A DNA stretch of 64,000 nt from Mya arenaria (lineage: Eukaryota; Mollusca; Bivalvia; Myida; Myidae): positions 15,713,225 to 15,777,224 of the forward strand of contig NC_069136.1 in the NCBI RefSeq assembly GCF_026914265.1. Direction: 5' to 3'. A program made the position numbers and the translations under genes. Below, piece by piece: positions 11,394-24,389 of the stretch. Under the pieces are notes generated by a model, which was not told where the DNA came from, did no database searches, and saw nothing but the letters and a program-made list of their open reading frames with translations. The stretch's first letter is position 1; each line of letters begins with the position of its first letter.

Positions 11394-13771
11394 ATGAAGA
11401 GAAACCCAGGGATACTGGTGTGTATTCTCTGCCTAGCAACGTGTGCCGGGGCAAAACCATACTTGAAAAATGGAGGAGATTATATACAGGACAAAAAGGT
11501 ATTTTTGGGTTAAATTTAATTTTATTTGTTCCATTCAATATATCTTACATACACATTGATGTCCATATTAATTAGTTTCTTTTTATTTCCCATTACTGTT
11601 ATAGATAAAAGCTTTGATAGGATAACATCACAGATTTAAGGATAAAACAATGAATAATACATTTTTGACTTGTTATTTTTGATTATGTTTTCTTGTATAT
11701 TCGATAAAAGTATTCTTATAAAACTGATTTATATTCTTTGTTTAGAACAGAGTGATATATCCCAATAACAATTGTTCTGTTTTACTAGTATACAGACAAA
11801 TCAAAACTTCTTAAGAACATGAAAAATACTACTACATCTTGCCATAAATCTTTCGTTTATATTTTACAAGACTTTTTGTGCATACACTTAAAATTCGATC
11901 AGGTAGATATGCCAGAAATCGAACGCCTCAACAAGGAAGGAATTGTATAGTAATACTACTGATATTGAAAATTTTACATTCCATTGTTTAGTAATGAATT
12001 ATTAATCTCAGAAAGAAATTCTTCGTTGTTATTAAAACATCTCTTTGTCTTCAAATATACTTAGTTTTTGATAATTATGAAAGTTTCTTTATATCTTAAA
12101 GACGCTCTTGTGATTACAGTGTTAACTTGTAAAAGATACAAGTCAAATTCAACTTCCAATTATATATTTAATACAATTTACTTGTACATATATCTATATA
12201 AAAAACTACAGAAACAAGCTCAGTAGCCAAAACTTTAAACATTAACCCCGTTTAATGGCACAGGGTAAACGCGAAAGACATATAAAAAATCACAAACAAG
12301 AAACATGGAACAACAGAACAAAAATCCACAAACAACACATTGCATTTATACTATATGATAAAACTGGGTATGTATATCAAGGATTGTTAGATACCGCCAT
12401 GGAACGGTCAGAAAATGTGAATGTTAAAAATACGCATCGGTTGAACAATTTACGTATTTAAGACGGTGTACGTTGTATGTTTTGTTCTGTTCTGTTCTAA
12501 TATATTGTGATAAAACGCGCTTAATTATCACCGTTGAATATATATGTTTAGTGCTGTTGATATTGACAAACAGTTTTTAACTTTGTCATTTTGTTATCTT
12601 TTGATATCGTTTTATCCTGATCAAAATGTGTTTTGTTTGTATTCTGTTTTCTACTATTATCAGGTAATATCAAATTACGAGATGTTTCTCAAGAAAGCTT
12701 CGGAGGAAACGGGTATTCAACAAAGCCACTGGAATATGCCTTTTATACAAGAATGGTTTTATGACATGTTTACATCGAAAAACAAACGTAAGTTTTCAAA
12801 ACGTTAAGCATTATTTTGTTGTCCTGCCATGCATTTGAGATTACCCATTATTCACTTATGACGATACACCAGTTCAGGGTTGCATTATGATTTATTATCA
12901 TGACGGAGAGAGCTAATATAACCTTTGAATTTAATTCAATATTCTGCAAAATGACCCCGTCAAAGTTGCAACTAACTCTTGTGCGTACATATATGAGCAT
13001 CACTAGACAATAGGTACCATATACTTAGTTTTTGTTTGCTCATACAATTTCAACATTTATAACATAAACTTGTATTGAATTTATTAGGCGAAGCCTGTTT
13101 TTCTTTGATCATGTTCATAAAGCATCTTCGTAAAAAATGTTCAAGTTAGTGAAAGGCTGCTTTTTTCTATAAGTTGTATTGAAAGAAAACTAAGAATGTT
13201 TTTGCATTAACACTATAAAAATAAGTATGAACAAATTTCAAACAATAAGCGAATATGAATAAATTTGATAACAAAAAGGTGTAGTTTAATATAATCACTG
13301 TTTCAGATAAGACATACTGTCACAAAGTTAATGATTTTTACTAAGAAACACGATGAATAGCCCCACAGTCTCATTTGGTTTTTGACATATGCTTTTAATT
13401 ATAAATTAGCTTAACAACAAGATGGTATTCCAAGAAGACAGCCAATACCGAATAAGTATACAGCGCAAAACTTAAGGCACAAATAAGATAGTAAAGACTG
13501 TTACAAAATACGAGCGAAAGTAATAACTCTCTCAGAGTCAATGAAGGGTATTGTGGGAGCATATCATTGCAAACTTCTTTGACGATTGGCGTACGGGGTT
13601 ATCCATTTTAAACTTTATAATGAATAATTCGAATATTTATAACTTTCAGATGTTCAACCGACAGACGAGTCGCTTTCTTTTGTTTCGTCGGATATTCTCT
13701 GCGCCTACTACCAATCTATAGGTGACTGCGCATCCGTTGCAATATATTGCGTAAACACGGACTGTCTCTGA
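11394..13771 (+). CDS. Gene B: paralogous secreted four-cysteine peptide, 3 exons
   Basis: Exons are 11394-11498, 12664-12787 and 13650-13771, with AAG|gtattt, tatcag|GTA, AAC|gtaagt and ctttcag|ATG junctions. Lengths 105, 124 and 122 nt give 116 aa with no internal stop. The signal peptide MKRNPGILVCILCLATCAGA ends at the same AGA as in gene A. Exon 2 keeps NYE-FLKK, HW and EWF, but its cysteine is replaced by tyrosine (EWFYDMF versus EWFCDEL). Exon 3 keeps C-x8-C-x6-C-x4-C and the NTDC ending. The spacer before the cysteines is three residues shorter and hardly conserved. Cysteines, phases and exon 1-2 lengths are held while other residues vary, as in rapidly evolving secreted peptides. Function unknown. 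Confidence 0.82.
12238..12415 (-). mobile_element. Dispersed element R1, copy 2, in gene B intron 1
   Basis: Reverse complement of the element at 4265-4568, from ACCCCGTTTAATGGCACAGG to CCATGGAACGGTCAG. It is shorter inside than copy 1. It lies in a different intron and orientation from copy 1, so it inserted separately after the gene duplication. Confidence 0.65.
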
Positions 13772-13986
13772 GAGTTTTTAAAGCTTAACAAAAATCAAAG
13801 ATTCGTATTGATCGTCTTTGCCAATTTATGTACATGAATTTAAACAAACCAACCAGTCGTAAACGTTTTTATTTTCCTGAGTTGTTATATAATCTTAACC
13901 TCTTTCAACGAGTTTTCTACTGAGTTTTATTATGCATCTGCTTTAGCAAGATCAGGTATAATGATTGCCTACATTTTAGAATGTTC

Positions 13987-14007
13987 AATAAAGGCAATAA
14001 CAATAAA
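13987..14007 (+). terminator. Poly(A) signals of gene B
   Basis: Two AATAAA hexamers, at 13987-13992 and 14002-14007, lie 216-236 bp after the stop. This is a spacing like that of gene A. Confidence 0.6.
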
Positions 14008-14009
14008 GT

Positions 14010-15255
14010 ATTTCCCAAATTGTTACATGTTATAATCAAATAACCAATGAAAGTGAATTAAATTAGTAACAATATGCAAACAGTGCTTCATTGTAAACTA
14101 AAACTAGTTTTAGTTAATTCTCAATGTGAAATTTCCATTATTGCAATGCAACGATGTATATTATATTGGATATATACCTGTTTGTTATTTACCTCAATCA
14201 ATGCTCATATTTGATATACTAGAATTTGAAATAAATGCTGGTAAAACAAGACTAATACTAATATTTAGTGTTCTTGATTATCATATTAAAGTATTTTGTG
14301 TCCTTTCTCTGTATATCGAACTATTATAGCTGTGTAACGTCGTAATATTTTCCAGTTTTCAACCACGTAATACCAAAATACGTTAATAAATATGCTACCA
14401 GTAGCGCCAGTGTCTCGCTTCTGACATTAAGAGGGTGGTATTTGAATGCATCTTGGGGAGTGTTCGCGCAATAACTTGTTCCAGGAATCCGAAAATAGGT
14501 GAATATAAATTTGCTTAAGATCCAATATGTTTTATGTATCATTTGACAGTGTTTTTTGTGTTCAGAAAAAGAAACGTATTTCTTTACCGACAAAAGTAAG
14601 CATAACAAAAGTTATTTTGACTTTGATAATAAAACATATCAAGCAAATTCCTTTCAAATAATACCAACATTATATTGGATAACAAGGCATCAAAATTCTA
14701 CGTTATGGTGAATAGAGCTATCAGAGAAATATGTAATTTGTTTTTCGGATTTCTTAAATTCCGAGTGAACTCTTGTTAAAACATTTTCTAACGTAAACTT
14801 TTGGGGTTATTTACTGTAACATACTGTTACACCCGATAAACTGTTACTTGTAACATTAAATGCTATTTTGGCAAGAACATATATCAAAACACAACACAAT
14901 ATTTTGTTTATATTGATGTCAATATTAATTATGAGTGAACATTTAATTGTTGAAAATTGTCATTGATAACCATAGTGACTATAACATGTTTGTTTTGTTG
15001 GCCTTAGGCTCAATAGAAATCAGGTAGATTAACATTTTCCTGTGCGTTTAAGTCAGTGTCCAATATTTTAACTAAGTGTTATCATCATGATTTCTGTCAG
15101 TGTCTCATATTTAAAAAAAGGGGAGCAATGTAAGAGAAATGCCTTAAACTGTCCAACATTTTATAGAAAGTAAACATATCGGCCGTATGGGCCTCAATTT
15201 GTCTTTTTCTATGAAATAGTGGACATATTGAGTCCTTTCTCTCTTACTTAAAGTA
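14010..15255. other. Intergenic, no gene seen
   Basis: No convincing exon. A block near 14645-14710 (CCTTTCAAATAATACCAA and following) resembles 24970-25025, so it belongs to a dispersed repeat of unknown type. Confidence 0.4.
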
Positions 15256-15261
15256 ACTTGG

Positions 15262-15410
15262 TGTTTTACTGACCGTTCCAAGGAATCAACCCCATTCATA
15301 TTGATAGATATTTTGCATGTGTGGTCTATTTGTGCCGTTTAAACATTTTGTGTATCTCATCTTGTGTCGTTTGGGCTTTATCCCCGTGCCTCTTAAAAGG
15401 ATTTATACTC
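15262..15410 (+). mobile_element. Dispersed element R1, copy 3 (diverged)
   Basis: Begins ACTGACCGTTCCAAGG like copy 1 and ends in a CCCGTGCCTCTTAAAAGG block resembling the CTGTGCCATTAAACGG end of copy 1. The interior is more diverged. Confidence 0.5.
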
Positions 15411-15596
15411 TGTTATTATTATTGGAACTGTTCGTATGATTCTCATTGTGTTATTGGTAGCACAACAAAACATTTGGAGGGTCATGTGACCATTCCGAGT
15501 GCGTGCAACGGAACGAAGTTTGATAGTTAGAAAACATCATTACTCTTATCATAGTCGGTAAGACCAACGTCATCTTGATAGGTCGTACTAAACATG

Positions 15597-15616
15597 ATGA
15601 TGATGACGACGACGAC

Positions 15617-15650
<34 letters not shown>

Positions 15651-15655
15651 CTGAT
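15597..15655. repeat. (GAT)n microsatellite
   Basis: GAT/GAC triplets, about 18 units, followed by GCT triplets. Confidence 0.9.
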
Positions 15656-15664
15656 GCTGCTGCT

Positions 15665-16125
15665 GGCGGTGAGTTTGGGCGAAAATAACATTTTTGAAAA
15701 AAAATTACATTTTGGCTAAAATAAAGTTATTTTCGGGAAAAAAAGATTTTAATAAAAATATGGTTAGTTTTCGCAAAAATAACCTTTTTTCGCGAAAATA
15801 GCATTTTTGACAAAAATAAGGTTATTTAAGGCGAAAAATAAGATTTTGATAAAAATCTGAATATAGGCTTACCTTTGGCGAAAATTAAATTTTTGATAAA
15901 AATATAGTTACTTTTTGGCTAAAATAAAGTTATTTTCGCGAAAATAAGATTTTAATAAAAATCTGAAAAGGGTGAGTTTGGGCGAAAATAACATTTTTGA
16001 AAAAAGAATTTAGTTACATTTTGGCTAAAATAAAGATGTTTTCGCGAAAAAAAGATTTTAATAAAAATCTGAAAATATGGTTAGTTTTGGCGAAAATAAA
16101 AGTTTTAAAAAATATAGCTACTTTT
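15665..16125 (+). repeat. Degenerate A-rich tandem repeat
   Basis: Many imperfect units made of GCGAAAATAA, ATTTTTGATAAAAAT and TTACTTTTTGGC blocks. A long stretch (GTGAGTTTGGGCGAAAATAA) recurs at 15669 and 15972, which suggests a higher-order unit of about 300 bp. Confidence 0.75.
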
Positions 16126-17097
16126 TAGTGAATTTGATTAATGAGAAATCTACACGACGGTACCTAGTCGCAGACATGTACAATAATGTTCCAGCATAAG
16201 TTAAATCGTCAAGAAACCGGTCGAACACAGATTAGAAGATTTATTCAGGTTATAAAAATACTCCACCAATGAAACTCCTAATTCTACTCTCTTACAAGTA
16301 TTGCTCTGTAAGACAGAATATAATTTGAAAACAATTTTAAATTCGAGTCTTTAGCAGAGGCAGCTCCAGGAATTGTTGTAAGAGTGGGCGCAACTAAGGG
16401 GCGAAATATTTACCGTGTGCGCCTTCCCCGTAAAAATATATTGTTTTAATACGGTTTTTATTTACAGAACCTTAGCAGTATTTTTAATCAACTGTTGTAA
16501 ATCTATTGATGTCAATCTATGCAAATAATTGATACAGAAATTATTAGAATAATTCGTTAAATTAATGGCATTCTAAGGCAATCAAAATCGTATAACCATT
16601 ATTGAACAATATTAACCATTCCATGAACAATTATATAACTAACTACAGAGCTTTTTCATTCGATTTTTATTTCTTCAATTAACCAAAATATTTCCATGGA
16701 TGTACACTATGTAAATATTCCATAAATATCCATGTACTTGTATTAATTAGATTTTAATCATTATAATGACTAGAACAGAGATATTGATGGTCACATGTAA
16801 GACATCTTGTTGTTGCATATGTATGAAGAGTTGATATCTTGCATAACACAAACTAAACTTAAGGAGTGGTATTTGATGTGCAACTTAAGACAATCTTATG
16901 GTCATACGTCATTGATTTCATTCACTGTATTGGTTTGTTATTTATAGCATGCAATCCAATACGCTTCATCAATCCTAGACCCAATTCAGACCAATATTGA
17001 ATACCACCCCTATTCTGTTCAGTTACATTTGTTTAGGCAATATCTATTAAAATACATGCACACTAGGCGTATTTCAGACAGAACTGACATTAAACCT

Positions 17098-18639
17098 TTA
17101 GGCTTTTACACCATCATCAGATATACAAAATTTAAACAATGTTTCAACGGACGATCTGTACGTTGCCCGAAATCCGTGATGTGGTTCTGAATTGGATTGT
17201 GACAATAGATAGACTGTCATCTGGTTAGTCTCGAAACATTGTAAGCCACTGGTCAGGATGTATTCACTGAAACAGTTAAGTTATATTAAGTAAGGTATAC
17301 ATGATGATTGTAAGTTTCAATGAAAGATTTCAGAACAGTTTACCGCTTGAGCCCCAAAACTTGGCAATAACTATAAAATGTTTACTTTTGATCTTCACGA
17401 GGTGTAATATATTGCAATCTTACACTGAAACAGACATATTGCATTTTAATTTGAATGTCTTATAAGAATATAAAATGAAAGTTAATCGTGGTTTTGTAGA
17501 AAAACACGCTTAATTGTATGAAAATGAAAAGTCAATTCTTTAAATTGTGATGAAGTCCTGTGTGCGCTGACCTGTGATTTTGATGTGAAAGTGGGCTAAA
17601 ATTTAAAACAATGAAATTATATCAAATTTATATTTGTCACTGTTTTAAAACGTTAAATATCGGTTTAACTTCACTAATAAACCTCTGAAAAATGTATAAT
17701 GATAATTTGTGCTCATTTGATTGTTTTTAAATAAAGACAAAGCCTTTATATGTATTTTCACTTGTCGAAGATAAACTTTTAAATCACCACTTGGCAGTCA
17801 CGAACATTGTTTTAGGTTATAGTTAGTTCATTTTTTTCTGAGAAATTCAGTTCATCGACAGGCAAAACCGTACTTCCGGTTTATACCTTGTCTCGTACGT
17901 TCTAGATGAGTCCGCGCACTTCCATGTACCCCTCAGATGAGTCACGTGTAAAAGGAGCGTATCCATGTCACCAATATCCAAGTGCTCTATATCCAGACAA
18001 AGTGAGCGCGCACCGGGGACGGAAATGTTATAAACGCACACCTGGTTTTCGTTGTAGGACATCGGATAGTTTAGAGACGTGAAAGTCCCATTACGCTCAA
18101 CAAATGTCCCCCCACAGCTTGGCTGACTACGTGTAGCTATAAAGAAAATAATCAGTCAACAGTTATCTATCATTTTTTATTATTGTCAATAAAAAGCGTA
18201 TGTTTACACACGCTCTAAAAGAAGACTCATTAAAAAAACTTATTGCGCTAACAAAAGTTACAAAACCAAACGTTATTTGTGTTTAACGACATTTAAATCG
18301 GGCTTTCTTTCCATTATCATTGTCCTTTATTACTAGACTTTTAAGTAGGGCATTTAAGTTGAATGATCAATGCAGTGGAGATTCAAATACCGGTCTCCGC
18401 ATCTGTCGGGAACCATAAAAGTTAAAACCTTGCCTCACAAACTGTTCATTGGTGAACAAATACCTGTTTCCTGGGTGAAATAAAAGACAGACAAATAGCC
18501 TTGCACAGAGAACTTTATGGCCATCGTGTTGGTTTCCGAGCAGATTCCAAGTGGGTCACCTACCGCTTCGGAATCGATATCTTGTAAACTTAAAAAAGAC
18601 AATATCTAAAACGATCATCATTATCATTAACATCATAAC

Positions 18640-18686
<47 letters not shown>

Positions 18687-18706
18687 CCACCACCACCACC
18701 ACCACC

Positions 18707-18769
<63 letters not shown>

Positions 18770-20996
18770 TTCAATGTCTTCCTCGTCGTTGTCATCGTCA
18801 TGGTCATGCCCATCGCGCTCGACATCGTTGTCATCGTCGTCATCGTCGTTGTCATCGTATTCTATGCCACCCAATAATATGTTTTATTATATATTTATAA
18901 ATAATATGGTTAAAAACATTACCGTGTCAAATAGTAAAGATTGTAAAATGAAAAATGAGTTGCCTTTACCTTGCAATCAAGACAGACGACTGGTTATTTC
19001 CGACATCAAATACGCTCATATTATATATAACTGATGAACCCAATGGCTGTATGCATATGTATCGCCCATATGGGACTACTATGTATTTCATGCACGTCGT
19101 TTCAGGTCCGAACGGCGCATATATCGGCCTTATCCTTCCGGAAGTGTTTGTCAACAACTGTCCGTCCTGACAGCCGAGTCGTCCACTTTCTTCAAATAAA
19201 ACTCAGTATTACATGCATTCATATCAAGCTTAAAAGGGCTTGGTCTTTCCCTAAATATGTCATTGGTTCGATCCCTACCAGAATTGTCACTCAAAAAGGA
19301 TTCTAGTGTTACTTTTTACTAAAGAAGATAAGTATGATTCCATAAGTTAATAGTTTTATGTCAGATATTAAAACTGACTTACTGACAAGATCTTCCCATT
19401 CATTAGGTGCCTCCTCGCTGAAATACATGACCAAAACGAGTGGCATTATGTACAATTCGAAGTTTTTTATATATATCCAGAACACTTCCTATTAAAAGGT
19501 TAACTGCAAAAGTAATTCCCTAAAAGAAAACCATCCAATAGGTACCCATATATTACTGTACAGTTATACTGATAGAAATCAAAGAGAGGATTGAATATAT
19601 GTTTCAACGAGTACAGAAATACATAGTTGCTTCCTAAGTTTTTAAAACATTGAAGTTCTGGCTTCAAAATATACTTAAAATACTGGCAAACAGGGATATG
19701 GCGAAAGCATATTTTCTTCTTTTATTTTCTATCTCTCTTTTATCTATCTTTCTTCTTCTAGGTCATGCTATTCAGTCACTTAAAACAAATTATATCATAA
19801 CTTTCCATTCAAGGCATTATTAGGATACATTAAAGCGAATGCCGTTTTTAATGCTGTTTTATAATTTTTGCCGAACCCGATTGTATATCAGTACCTTATT
19901 ATGTGTGGCAATATTAACAATTACTGCATTCATATCAATATATTAAAATGATGTTACACTGCAAGTGATAAGAACAACGCACCATTATAAAACTTAACAG
20001 GATGAGCATATTTACCGAAGTAATGAACTGTAAGTTGCCCGAAATCCTGCTCGTTTAGAATATGATCTGTTCATTTGGTACACTACCAACTTGTTGTTTT
20101 GGGAACACCATGTGCCTTTCTTGCGGATGCTAATTCTGTAAAGATAAAAAACAAATATATCTGCAGTTTTAATTTGTGATCATTACTTTATAGTCGCATG
20201 TTGACACTAATGAACTTTCTCAGACTAAATATCAGGTATTTTTTCTGCGCAATAAAGTGAATAGACAGTAATAACCTTGTGTCCGGTACACACCTTGTCA
20301 CTTTAGTTCCAGCCGAGTCCCTGCTTGAGTGAGATCGCTCAATTTCGGTCACTTCTAAAACGAGCCTAACATCGTGTATGTACTCTATTTCAAGACACAC
20401 TGAGAGCACACCGGGAACGGAAATGATGTACAAGCAAGCCTGGTTTTCGTTGAAGGACGACGAATAGTTTTGAGAACTGAGACTCCCACTACGTTCGACG
20501 AATGTCCCCCCACAGCTTGGCGGACTACCCGAAGCTGTGACAAAATTAGGCAATCAACAGTTTTGTTTGATATTTGAATGATGTTCATAAATATAGGATA
20601 CTTACAGAAGACTTGAATGGAGAATAATTTGTAAAGGTAAGTGCACTACCCAAAGGGTATTTAAACCACAACGATTCAATTTAGCGTCAGCTAAATTACA
20701 ATTTCTAACAATTTGCACTGACATTTTTTTACCTTTTAGGGGGGTAAATTTATTTAATTTTGAAGGCAATAAAGAAAATGTATAGGTAAAACACAACCTC
20801 AAAAACTGTTATCTAGAGTTCAAATACCTGATTCCTGGGTGAAGAAAGATGCAGACAGATAGCCTTCAACAGTGAACTCTATCGCCATTGAGTTGGATTC
20901 CGAGCAGATCCCAAGTGTATCGCCATCAGAATAGTCTTGTAAACTTCAATAATGAAATCGGTAAATAATGTTTGTCATGATATTAGCGCATCATCC

Positions 20997-21076
<80 letters not shown>

Positions 21077-21085
21077 TTCTCCTTC

Positions 21086-21153
<68 letters not shown>

Positions 21154-21169
21154 AATCATCATCATCAAG

Positions 21170-21248
<79 letters not shown>

Positions 21249-24203
21249 ACCATTTAATGTTTAACAAGTTATCTTCACCTTGCTATCAAGACGGACGACG
21301 TGTTTTTTATCCCGGTGTCAAATACGCTCATACTAAACATGGCGGTTGAACGTATTGGATTTATGCATATATATCGACCGTGTGGTACGATAATGTTCGT
21401 GCCGCACGTCACCGGCGGTCCGTACAGCTGATAAATCCACCCTATATTTCCGGAAGTATTCGTCAGGAACGAGTCGATATTACAACCGAGTTTTCCACTA
21501 GCTTCAATAAAAAACACAAGACGAAAGTCATAAAAAAACAATAAATGATTTTTGATGAGCAAGATGCTACAGTGTTTGAACGTTTGAATCTTTTACTTTA
21601 CAAACATTGCATAATTATTTTTACCATAACATATATAATAACTTTTTTATAGCTGTTTATATTATTAAAATACAAACACAATACAGCGGAAATGTTCGTG
21701 TATAATATAACCTGATTAAAACCACCATCGCATCAAGGTGAGGTGATAAAGTGTCCGCTGAAATAGGTCCTGGCTTTAACCCCTGCTAAGAGAACCTTCT
21801 CGCGATAGTAAGCCAATATTGCTTAAAAGTTAAAAGTTTTTAGCCAGATATCTTAACTGACTTACCGACAAGAGATTCCCACCAGGCCCAGCCTGAAAAG
21901 ATCGAAATCATTTTGGGCATATGAAGAGATACAGCACATGTGCAAAATTAGACAATTTAGAATCAAACGTTTATTTTGAATATGAGTGTTATAGTCTTCA
22001 ATGAAACGGTTGTGGGTCTCGTTTCCCGCAGCCCTATTGTAGTCGACAACAGTTGTCTATTACACAAAGGTAGTTACAGGCATGTTTGTGCTTGGTATTT
22101 AAATATGTAAATGTCGTTTAATGGGGTAGCGTAAAGTGGTGACTGCTATAATCAGGCTGTCTAGAGCATGTCCGAGAATGTAAAAAATAATTTGAGTGTG
22201 AACATCCGGAGCCAGTGTCTTGAACCGTTGAATCGTTGATCGCAATGGTAGATGTAATCTTGTACCGTCCATTCCTAACATAGCGTAGACGAGTAGCGTT
22301 GATAAAAATTAGTATTTGTACCGTTTGCCGCTTTGGTAGGGTAGAAAGATTCCGTTGATATCTCTGATAGGATAGTATTGTACCGTTTTGCGAAATGATA
22401 GATTAATATCTTACCGTTTATCACCTTAATATGGTTAGCTTTTACAATTGACGATATTTATAGGGCACTCTTGTACAATGGAGGGTTATGATAGGATGTT
22501 GTTGTATCAATGACCGCTTTAAGAGGGCGGAGACTACACTTTTATAGCGGTAAACAGTTCAAACACTATATTATCGAAAAGCTCAACGCTGATAGTCTAA
22601 ATTTTACGTGGAAGTACAATTGACTTATATCTTACCAAATAGCCCGTGCGATGTTATTTACCGACCTCATTACGCGACTTAATTAAAATATACCGTTGAT
22701 CGCTATTAACAAGTAATCTTGAACCGTTGATTGCTGTAGCTATAACGCATTGTACTGTTGACCGTCATGATAGTGTAATCTTGTACTGTTCACCGCTATG
22801 ATAGTGTAGTATTGTACTATTGACCGCTCTGATAGTGAAGTATTGTATTGTAGACCGCTATCGTAGTGTAGTCTTGTACCGCTGTGATAGCATAATCCTG
22901 TACTGTTGACCGCAATGAGAGTGTAGTCTTTTAGTGCTGACCGCGACGATAGGGTAGTCTTGTACTGTTGACCGCGACGATAGTGCAGTCTTGTACTGTA
23001 GACCGCTATGATAGGGTAGTATTGTACTGTTGGTCGCTATAATAGTGCAGTATTGTACTGTTGACCGCTATGGTAGTGTAGTCTTGTACTGTTGACCGCT
23101 ATGATAGGACATTCTTGTACCATTAACCGCTATGCTAGTGTAATCTTGTACTGTTGACCGCTATGATAGTACAGTTTTGTAATCCTGTTTCTTTGGCCGC
23201 TTTAGTAGTATTGTTTTGTACCGTTTACAGATATGATAGACTTATTCTGTTTCTTTACCCGCTTTGATAAGATGGTCGTGTACTGTGTGCCGCTTCGAAA
23301 TGGTAGTCGTGTCCGTTTACTTTTTATGATATTGTATTATTGTACCGTTGACGGCTAGAATATGTAAGGCTTGTATCGTAGTCGGCATAAAATATTATCC
23401 CTATCATACAGTAGTACTACGCCGTTTGCGAGCTGGCATTGTTCCGCTGTTCACTATGTCATGATAGTCTAGTGCCGATGTTTGCTACGATATGAAAGCC
23501 GCTGAGTTTCGTTAGGATAGAACATTATAATTATGTTGTTCGCGAGAACAACAAAAAATGCCATAGCCCTTACAAATCGAAAACAATGTATGTGCAAACA
23601 ATCGTAAAATATACTGTTCCTTACTTATCTAGTAAAATATCCTATATTCTGTATTTTGGATATGGTAATGAGGTAATGTGTTAACATCATAATTATATGT
23701 CCTATAAAACATATGTCCCTCTACATTGCATTGTTTTTATTATTTACCTCATTACTTTCATGTTAGTCATAAATTAGAGTGAATAAACGTATTGACTTCA
23801 CTTAACCTCGTAGACTTTTTCGCAAATTACAGAACACCTAAAAATAAGGACATATTTAGTTTAAACATTATATATTTTACAACGAATTTGAAGAAATTTA
23901 TGATATATTATACTAAGTCAATCTCGTTGGCACGATGTTCCGCGAGAGTGTGCCTTGTGTTGTGGGGGAAACCGGAGAACCCGGAGACAACCCACTTGAG
24001 ACAACTAACCAAACCTGGGTCGCCTTGGTGAGAAGCGAGTGCGCTAACCGGACAACCCTATTAAACATAGGAACATATCTAAAATTCAAAGACAAAAACA
24101 ATAATTCCAACAAATATATATCAAACATACCTGTCACAATGTTCACGGTCAAACACGCAACAAGAAAACCAAGTAACTTTCCATTTATTTTAAAACAAGC
24201 CAT
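17098..24203 (-). CDS. Gene C: secreted protein with four CUB-like domains, 11 exons
   Basis: Exons from 5' to 3': 24131-24203, 21866-21892, 21279-21501, 20828-20943, 20294-20534, 20016-20135, 19383-19417, 18970-19189, 18464-18588, 17887-18136 and 17098-17266. All have GT/AG borders and compatible phases, giving 1599 nt and 532 aa without an internal stop. Exon 1 is a signal peptide (MACFKINGKLLGFLVACLTV...) ending NIVTG. Two 27- and 35-nt micro-exons encode GWAWWESLV and REEAPNEWEDLV. Each is followed by a CUB-a domain split over two exons (NTSG... and LGICSE...FTQE) and a CUB-b domain split over two exons (CGGTFVER, 25 residues between its first two cysteines, ending in the typical GFRATY). 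Proteins of this kind act outside the cell in binding or adhesion; the ligand here is unknown. Gene D confirms every exon. Confidence 0.85.
18641..18770. repeat. (ATC)n/(ACC)n microsatellite in gene C intron 8
   Basis: ATC triplets with a central block of about twelve ACC triplets, between exons 8 and 9. Poly-His, poly-Asp and similar open frames over it are artefacts. Confidence 0.95.
20991..21249. repeat. (ATC)n microsatellite in gene C intron 3
   Basis: About 85 triplets with few interruptions, starting 48 bp downstream of exon 4's acceptor as read on the + strand. It sits in the same intron, relative to the CUB-a module, as the one at 18641. Confidence 0.95.
22200..23480. repeat. 31-bp minisatellite in gene C intron 1
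   Basis: Repeats of about 31 bp built on ACTGTTGACCGCTATGATAG followed by TGTAGTCTTGT. They are best preserved at about 22690-23200 and strongly degraded at both edges. The same family occupies intron 1 of gene D (47930-49490). Confidence 0.85.
23925..24062 (-). mobile_element. tRNA-derived SINE, in gene C intron 1
   Basis: The reverse complement shows a GGTTAGCGCACTCG A-box-like start, then GGCGACCCAGGTTTGG in the B-box position and a conserved TCTCCGGGTTCTCCGG block. Diverged relatives lie at about 49630-49770, 51375-51500 and 52945-53115. None folds as a functional tRNA. The copy in intron 1 of both CUB genes probably predates their duplication. Confidence 0.6.
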
Positions 24204-24385
24204 TTTAGTAAACCATTTTAATGTTGTTTACAGCTAAAACGTTTATCGGTTAGTGCAAAACAAATTATACAAACAAAGCAATATGCAATTTTGTTAATGA
24301 GGAGGAGGATGATGAATTAATTAAAAAAACATTGGTATGTGTTTGTTCACACGCTTTGTCTACCGGCGACGCAGAACGTAATGGT
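24204..24385 (-). promoter_or_regulatory. Gene C 5' flank, conserved with gene D
   Basis: Read on the minus strand, the bases before the ATG closely match those before gene D (50409-50545). Shared blocks include TTTTGCACTA-CCGATAAACG and CAACATTAAAA-GTTTACTAAA. The start sits in a good context (CTAAAATGGC). No clear TATA box. Confidence 0.4.
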
Positions 24386-24389
24386 TGTT

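Noticed and set aside
14324-14608. 94-codon minus-strand open frame
   Set aside because: No signal peptide, domain, paralogue or splice support; length is within chance for AT-rich DNA of this size.
20952-21267. Poly-Ser, poly-His, poly-Asp and poly-Met open frames
   Set aside because: All are readings of the (ATC)n microsatellite within a CUB gene intron; the same applies to 18551-18877.
23930-24060. tRNA gene
   Set aside because: A- and B-box-like motifs are present, but there is no cloverleaf, and related diverged copies recur in the window; it is a tRNA-derived SINE. The same holds for 39240-39325.
24131-24203. Treating the signal-peptide frame 23913-24203 as a 96-codon single-exon gene
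   Set aside because: The frame runs past a clear GTATGT donor into a SINE; gene D has the same exon with the same 73-nt length, so only the first 24 codons are coding.
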